A stretch of DNA of 64,000 nucleotides. Origin: Peptoniphilus vaginalis (lineage in GTDB: Bacteria > Bacillota > Clostridia > Tissierellales > Peptoniphilaceae). The translations under genes were made by a program, and so were the position numbers. Location of the stretch: positions 434,001 through 498,000 of the forward strand of contig NZ_FXLP01000004.1 in the NCBI RefSeq assembly GCF_900176605.1. Reading direction: 5' to 3'. Within the stretch, counting starts at the first letter, position 1. The number at the start of each line of letters is the position of its first letter. Below the pieces are notes generated by a model. That model searched no databases. It saw nothing but the letters and a program-made list of their open reading frames with translations, and was not told where the DNA came from. This document shows positions 59,642-64,000 of this stretch, piece by piece.

Positions 59642-60862
59642 ATGATTGAATTTAAAAAAGTCAGCAAGATCTATCCCGGTAATCAGGTTGCAGCGGAAAA
59701 TATAAATTTAAAATTCAAAGATGGCGAGTTTATATGTTTTATTGGAGCCAGTGGATCGGGCAAGACCACCTGCATGAGGATGATAAACAGGATGAACGAA
59801 ATCACTTCAGGAGATATCCTCATTAATGGAGTCAGCATCAAGGACATGGACCCAGTTGAGCTCAGGAGGCAAATTGGATATGTAATTCAACAAATTGGAC
59901 TCCTGCCCCATATGACAGTTTACGATAACATAGTTTTAGTCCCAAGACTTTTGAAATGGGACGAAGAAAAGTTAAGGCCCATTGCAGAAAACCTAATTGA
60001 GAAAGTGGACCTACCTCTTTCCTACTTAGACAAATACCCATCAGAATTATCTGGTGGCCAACAACAGAGGATTGGAGTTATAAGGGCTCTGGCAGCAGAC
60101 CAAGACATTATCCTAATGGACGAACCCTTTGGTGCCCTTGACCCCATAACGAGAGATGCCCTTCAAAAACTTGTCAAAAGACTTCAAAGAGAAATGGGCA
60201 AGACAATAGTCTTTGTATCCCACGACATGGATGAGGCCCTTTCACTTGCAGACAGGATAGTTATCATGAAGAAGGGTCACGTTGAACAATTTGATACACC
60301 TGAAAATATACTTAAAAATCCAAAATCAAAATATGTAGAAGAAATGCTAGGTCAAGAAAAGATGAACGAGGCAAAGACTTCTTACAGGACTGTGGAGACA
60401 ATAATGTTAAAGAACCCAGTTTCCCTTACAAGTGACAGGTCAACCTATGATGCCCTTGCCCTTATGAGAAAGAAGAGGGTCGATACAATTTTTGTAACAG
60501 ACGAAGAAGGTCACTTACTTGGTGCTGTGGGTATGTTTGACATAGGAAGATTTGGTAAGCACATAAAAGCTCTTCATGAAGTCATGGACACGGTCTATGC
60601 CATAGGAGAGGACACAGTAATTATGAATGCAATTCATGACATCTACAAGCTAGACATAAAAAACCTGCCAGTTGTTGATGAGGAAAACAAACTTGTTGGT
60701 CTTGTTACCAGGGCATCAGTAGTAGATACAATTTACACCAACCTCTGGGGAAATGAAGAAGAGGAAGAGGCTGAAGAAGTCTATGAAGAGGACAACTTGT
60801 CTGCACTTATGAAGGATGCATCGGGTGAGTCACCTAAGAAAATAGGTGATGATAATGATTAA
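59642..60862 (+). CDS. opuCA: Osmoprotectant ABC transporter ATPase with CBS domains
   Basis: The ATPase part has Walker A GASGSGKTT, the Q-loop VIQQIGLLPHMTVYDN, signature LSGGQQQR and Walker B IILMDEPFGALDP. Two CBS domains follow (about residues 245-365: MLKNPVSLTSDRSTYDALALMRKKRVDTIFV; DTVIMNAIHDIYKLDIKNLPVVDEENKLVGLVTRASV), which in OpuA/OpuC sense ionic strength. An acidic tail ends the protein. It is the first of four overlapping genes for uptake of compatible solutes such as glycine betaine, carnitine or choline. Confidence 0.93.
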   Translation: MIEFKKVSKIYPGNQVAAENINLKFKDGEFICFIGASGSGKTTCMRMINRMNEITSGDILINGVSIKDMDPVELRRQIGYVIQQIGLLPHMTVYDNIVLVPRLLKWDEEKLRPIAENLIEKVDLPLSYLDKYPSELSGGQQQRIGVIRALAADQDIILMDEPFGALDPITRDALQKLVKRLQREMGKTIVFVSHDMDEALSLADRIVIMKKGHVEQFDTPENILKNPKSKYVEEMLGQEKMNEAKTSYRTVETIMLKNPVSLTSDRSTYDALALMRKKRVDTIFVTDEEGHLLGAVGMFDIGRFGKHIKALHEVMDTVYAIGEDTVIMNAIHDIYKLDIKNLPVVDEENKLVGLVTRASVVDTIYTNLWGNEEEEEAEEVYEEDNLSALMKDASGESPKKIGDDND

Positions 60863-61490
60863 TTTTTTACTAGCAAATAGTGGAGAAATCTTTTCAAAGT
60901 CTCTGGAACACCTTATGATTGCGGCAATTTCTCTTGCCCTTGGAATACTTGTGGCAGTACCACTTGGAATCTTGCTCAATAGGTCCAAGCAGGTAGCAAA
61001 AATTGTCATGGCAATAGCATCAGTCCTTCAAACAGTTCCATCCTTTGCCCTCTTGGCACTTATGATTCCACTTTTTGGAGTTGGAAAGAAGCCTGCCATA
61101 GTTGCACTTTTTATCTACTCTTTGCTTCCGATTATGAGGAACACCTATCTTGGTATAGGAGGAGTGAATGAAGGTCTAATAGATGCAGCTAAGGGAATGG
61201 GGATGACAAGGTCGCAAATACTTTTCAAGGTCCAAATTCCTATGGCTATGCCAGTCATCATGGGTGGCATAAGACTTTCAGGAGTTTACGTTCTTGCCTG
61301 GACAAGTCTAGCAGCCTATGTGGGAGCAGGTGGACTTGGAGACTTTATCTTCAACGGACTAACTAATGCCATAATGCCCATGGTAGTTTGGGGGACAATT
61401 CCAGTTACCCTTATGGCAATAATTGTGGACTTCCTCTTTGGCATCCTAGAAGAAAAGCTATCCCCTAACAAGAAAAGTGAGGCGGCATAA
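60855..61490 (+). CDS. opuCB: Osmoprotectant ABC transporter permease
   Basis: The 211-aa permease has about five helices and the OpuC signatures AVPLGILLNRSKQ, VLQTVPSFALLALMIPLFGVGKKPAIVALFIYSLLPIMRNTYLGI and GVNEGLIDAAKGMGMTRSQILFKVQIP (EAA-like loop). ATG 60855 lies inside the end of opuCA with AGGTG eight bases upstream; two other in-frame starts are within 9 nt. Confidence 0.92.
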   Translation: MINFLLANSGEIFSKSLEHLMIAAISLALGILVAVPLGILLNRSKQVAKIVMAIASVLQTVPSFALLALMIPLFGVGKKPAIVALFIYSLLPIMRNTYLGIGGVNEGLIDAAKGMGMTRSQILFKVQIPMAMPVIMGGIRLSGVYVLAWTSLAAYVGAGGLGDFIFNGLTNAIMPMVVWGTIPVTLMAIIVDFLFGILEEKLSPNKKSEAA

Positions 61491-62467
61491 TGAAAAAAAT
61501 TAAAAAATTATTTTTAATCTTTCTTATCCTGCCAATCTTTTTAACATCCTGCACCCTACCAGGGCTTGGTGGCAATACAAAAACTAGCGTAGTTGTGGCA
61601 ACGGGATCCAACACAGAAAGACAGATCCTGGGAGAAATTGTTAAGCAAATGATAGAACATCACAGCGACATTGATGTTTCACTCATCACCAACTTGTCAT
61701 CATCTGTCCTAAACCACATAGCCATGTTAAAGGGAGATGTAAATATTGTTGGAGCCATGTACACAGGAACAGCCCTAAGTGGAGAACTTGGTATGGACCC
61801 AATTAAGGACCCCAAAGAGGCAGAGAAAGTTGTAATGCAAGAATACTACAAGAGGTGGCAGAGGTACTGGTACCCATCCTTTGGCTTTGACAACACCTAC
61901 GCCTTTATGGTTACAAAAAAATTTGCAGAAGAAAACAAGCTTAAAAAAGTTTCTGACCTTGAAAAATTAAAGGACAAGCTTGAAGTTGGAGTTGACACAG
62001 CCTGGATCAAGAGAGAGGGTGATGGTTATAAGGCCTTCAAAGAAATCTATGGTTTTGACTTTAAGACAGTTTACCCCATGGACATTGGCTTAGTTTATAC
62101 AGCCCTTGCCAGTGGAGAGATGGACCTAGTCCTTGGATATTCCACAGATGGAAAGATTTCATCCTATGACCTAGTTGTCCTAGAAGATGACAAGAGACTT
62201 TTCCCACCTTACGACTGCTCACCAGTTTTGTCAAAGGCAATCGTGGAAAAATATCCAGAGCTTGAGACAATAATGATGAAGCTTGTGGGACAAATCTCAT
62301 CAGAAGATATGCAAGAGTTAAACCGTCAAGCAGACGAAGACCTAGAGATGCCAACAAAGGTTGCAGAGAACTTTTTAAAGAAGCACAAGTATTTTGAAGA
62401 TGTAAAAGTTGACGAAAACAAGATAAAAGAATATAAGGAATTTGTGGAAGGAGGAAAAAATGTCTGA
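61490..62467 (+). CDS. opuCC: Osmoprotectant-binding lipoprotein
   Basis: Signal peptide with a lipobox (FLTSC, Cys21) is followed by an OpuAC-type ligand-binding domain (VVATGSNTERQILGEIVKQMIE, VNIVGAMYTGTALSGELGMDP, ALASGEMDLVLGYSTDGKISSYDLVVLEDDKRLFPPYDCSPV). Its ATG overlaps the opuCB stop by one base. It presents the solute to the permease at the outer face. Confidence 0.92.
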   Translation: MKKIKKLFLIFLILPIFLTSCTLPGLGGNTKTSVVVATGSNTERQILGEIVKQMIEHHSDIDVSLITNLSSSVLNHIAMLKGDVNIVGAMYTGTALSGELGMDPIKDPKEAEKVVMQEYYKRWQRYWYPSFGFDNTYAFMVTKKFAEENKLKKVSDLEKLKDKLEVGVDTAWIKREGDGYKAFKEIYGFDFKTVYPMDIGLVYTALASGEMDLVLGYSTDGKISSYDLVVLEDDKRLFPPYDCSPVLSKAIVEKYPELETIMMKLVGQISSEDMQELNRQADEDLEMPTKVAENFLKKHKYFEDVKVDENKIKEYKEFVEGGKNV

Positions 62468-63104
62468 TGTAATAATTTACTATATGGAGAACGCATCCTA
62501 TGTCTTTGAACAATTTATTAGACACTTTCTAATTTCCATCTACGGAGTTCTCTTTGCATCAATAGTAGCAATACCACTGGGCTTTGCAGTAGCGAGAAAG
62601 AGAAAATTATCAAGACTTACAATAAGCATAGCCAATGTGATGCAGACCATACCATCCCTTGCCATGCTGGCTATCCTTATGTTTTTAATAGGGACGGGAC
62701 CAAACACAGTGGTCTTTGCAGTCTTCCTATACGCAATCCTTCCAATATTAAAAAACACAGTGGGAGGAATAAGCTCTGTTACGCCAGACCTTGTTGATGC
62801 AGCCAAGGGAATGGGAATGACAAAATACCAAATAATGATAAAGGTAGAACTTCCCCTTGCCATTTCAATAATAATGGGTGGTATAAGAAATGCCCTTGTC
62901 CTTGCCATAGGAGTAACAGCAGTGGGTACCTTCATAGGAGCAGGAGGCCTCGGAGATATAATCACAAGGGGAATCACAGTTGCCAATGGAAGCCCCATAA
63001 TAATAGGAGGAGCAATCCCAACAGCCCTCATGGCAGTCTTGGCAGACTTCGTCCTTGGTGCAATAGAAAATAAATTAAAGCCAAGAACCTTTACAAAGAT
63101 ATAG
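62460..63104 (+). CDS. opuCD: Osmoprotectant ABC transporter permease, second
   Basis: ATG 62460 follows GGAAGGAGG and overlaps opuCC by 8 nt. The 214-aa protein has the same permease pattern as opuCB (ASIVAIPLGFAVARKRKL, VMQTIPSLAMLAILMFLIGTGPNTVVFAVFLYAILPILKNTVGGISSV, DLVDAAKGMGMTKYQIMIKVELP, GVTAVGTFIGAGGLGDIITRG). The two permeases form the heterodimeric channel. Confidence 0.92.
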   Translation: MSDVIIYYMENASYVFEQFIRHFLISIYGVLFASIVAIPLGFAVARKRKLSRLTISIANVMQTIPSLAMLAILMFLIGTGPNTVVFAVFLYAILPILKNTVGGISSVTPDLVDAAKGMGMTKYQIMIKVELPLAISIIMGGIRNALVLAIGVTAVGTFIGAGGLGDIITRGITVANGSPIIIGGAIPTALMAVLADFVLGAIENKLKPRTFTKI

Positions 63105-63110
63105 AATAAT

Positions 63111-63143
63111 AAAAACTCAGGTTGTAAAAGATCTGAGTTTTTT
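63111..63143 (+). terminator. Terminator of the opuC operon
   Basis: AAAACTCAG (63112-63120), 12-nt loop, CTGAGTTTT (63133-63141) and TT. A group II intron is inserted immediately after it. Confidence 0.85.
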
Positions 63144-63146
63144 GTG

Positions 63147-64000
63147 GTATGACGGGCATGTTCTAATGCTGGGGTGAAATTCCCTACGGAGCGTAGTTAC
63201 CGACGAATCTAATAGCGACTTGCAAGTTTTAGATGGTGACATCTAGGAGAGAAGAAGCAATAGCGAAATCGTGACTTGACGAACAGAAACAGAATATGAG
63301 GCGCAACAGGTGGGCAAGCTAGCCACAGATAGCAAAAACCCAAAAGGTAACCGTAAACCCAAAACGTAAATTCTGCGAGTAAACGATGAGAGTATTAGGG
63401 CTTATCCCGTGAGGTCTCACTAGCGAAACAGTAGTAACAACGAATAGTGAGAAGTCAGCAGAAGTCATAGTAGGTGGAAACACTGAAGGGCTGAACAATT
63501 TAACAGCACAAGTAAAATGTATGTTGCATAACAAATCTGACAGAGAAAGTAGCAGAAACGTAAATGAAAACAAAATCTCACACCTAAGAAATAAGTTATG
63601 CAAGCGGAAAGGAGCAAGTGCACACATGGAAGATAAACTGATAAGTCAAATCCTAAATCCAGAAAACATGCACCAAGCCAAACTAAAAGTTATCTCCAAT
63701 AAAGGAGCGGCGGGAATAGATGGCATAAGTGTAGAAGAAATAGATGAATACATCAAAGAAAACTGGACAAGGATAAGACAAGAAATTATCGAAAGACGCT
63801 ACAAACCACAACCAGTAATTCGAGTAGAAGTTCCAAAACCAAACGGAGGGAAAAGGAAACTCGGAATACCAACAGTAATGGACAGAATAATCCAACAAGC
63901 AATCGTGCAAGTTCTAACACCAATAATAGACCAAAGATTTTCTGAAACAAGCTATGGCTTCAGACCAGGAAGAAACTGTCAAATGGCAATAACAAAAAGC
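63147..64000 (+). mobile_element. Group II intron, 5' part, cut by the window end
   Basis: From about 63147 (GTATGACGGG) the base composition becomes G+C-richer, and the roughly 480-nt stretch before the reverse transcriptase ORF has many short complementary segments and no coding sequence, as in group II intron domains I-III. It starts within 6 bp of the opuC terminator stem, the preferred target of class C group II introns. The 3' end is outside the window, so intactness and exact class cannot be checked. Confidence 0.8.
63626..64000 (+). CDS. ltrA: Group II intron reverse transcriptase/maturase, partial
   Basis: ATG 63626, with GGAAAGGAG upstream, opens a frame of 125 codons to the window end without a stop. 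It shows the RT0-RT2 region of group II intron RTs: NKGAAGIDGISVEEIDEYI, YKPQPVIRVEVPKPNGGKRKLGIPTVMDRIIQQAIVQVLTPI, FSETSYGFRPGRNC. The catalytic YADD box lies beyond the window. Pattern and target site fit the class C/D bacterial intron-encoded proteins. Confidence 0.92.
   Translation, partial: MEDKLISQILNPENMHQAKLKVISNKGAAGIDGISVEEIDEYIKENWTRIRQEIIERRYKPQPVIRVEVPKPNGGKRKLGIPTVMDRIIQQAIVQVLTPIIDQRFSETSYGFRPGRNCQMAITKS

Noticed and set aside
62061-63031. Long minus-strand ORFs over opuCC and opuCD
   Set aside because: Shadows of clearly coding plus-strand genes with conserved family motifs.
63319-63910. Minus-strand ORFs in the group II intron
   Set aside because: The first lies in the structured RNA part, the second opposite the reverse transcriptase frame; neither has a binding site.

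Overview
The window is AT-rich (roughly one third G+C by eye), uses strong AGGAGG-type ribosome binding sites and carries many short-stem rho-independent terminators. The gene set points to a low-GC, strictly anaerobic Gram-positive bacterium, most likely a Tissierellia/Peptoniphilaceae-type coccus (Peptoniphilus, Anaerococcus, Finegoldia relatives). The markers are a flavodiiron protein, a DUF1002/YpuA protein, SLH-domain surface protein, PadR/DUF2812 pair, OpuC-type osmoprotectant transporter and a PC4/YdbC protein. The family-level placement is an inference. No rRNA or tRNA genes were seen.

Layout. 1-1030: distal end of a type I-C-like CRISPR array; the last true repeats are followed by two degenerate repeats with three small genes between and after them. 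1052-9600: housekeeping block for translation and protein quality control (proS, ydbC, tig, clpP, clpX, lon, ysxC). 9755-12600: secreted and envelope genes, a nitroreductase and a probable small RNA. 12691-17601 (minus strand): phosphonate-type ABC transporter with a cytosolic nucleotidase. 17789-23687: an rRNA methyltransferase gene, then a 4.5 kb defence-like island (a HEPN-motif gene overlapping a partner gene, an HNH nuclease, an Abi_2 gene with a structured upstream RNA, an AlbA_2 protein), closed by a second, divergent 3' end of an rRNA methyltransferase gene. 23696-32411: toxin-antitoxin pair, small membrane proteins, MgtC, an IS1182-type element that has lost its right end, a PadR/DUF2812 locus and an SDR gene. 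32446-33913: an intact IS3/IS150-type element inside the SDR terminator. 34194-41734: hydrolase, thioesterase, small regulators, Na/Pi symporter and a three-gene cluster of poorly known proteins. 41742-46478 (minus): PAP2 phosphatase, LysR, an MBOAT/SGNH acylation pair and AraC. 46781-51600: NAD(P)HX epimerase, MATE pump, anchored protein, ClC transporter. 51672-54945 (minus): ArsC/Spx-like protein, flavodiiron protein and TtcA-like protein, with a probable 0.4 kb non-coding RNA between the first two. 55217-63104: pncB, radical SAM, AI-2E family protein and the opuC operon. 63147-end: a group II intron inserted just after the opuC terminator and cut by the window end.

The points most worth following up are: (i) the island between the two methyltransferase 3' ends, especially the overlapping HEPN gene pair; (ii) a family of intergenic tandem repeats with an exact 18-nt period found at five loci, four of them upstream of plus-strand genes; (iii) two promoter-to-terminator units without ORFs that look like non-coding RNAs (11392-11463 and 52129-52527); (iv) the small genes between decayed CRISPR repeats.
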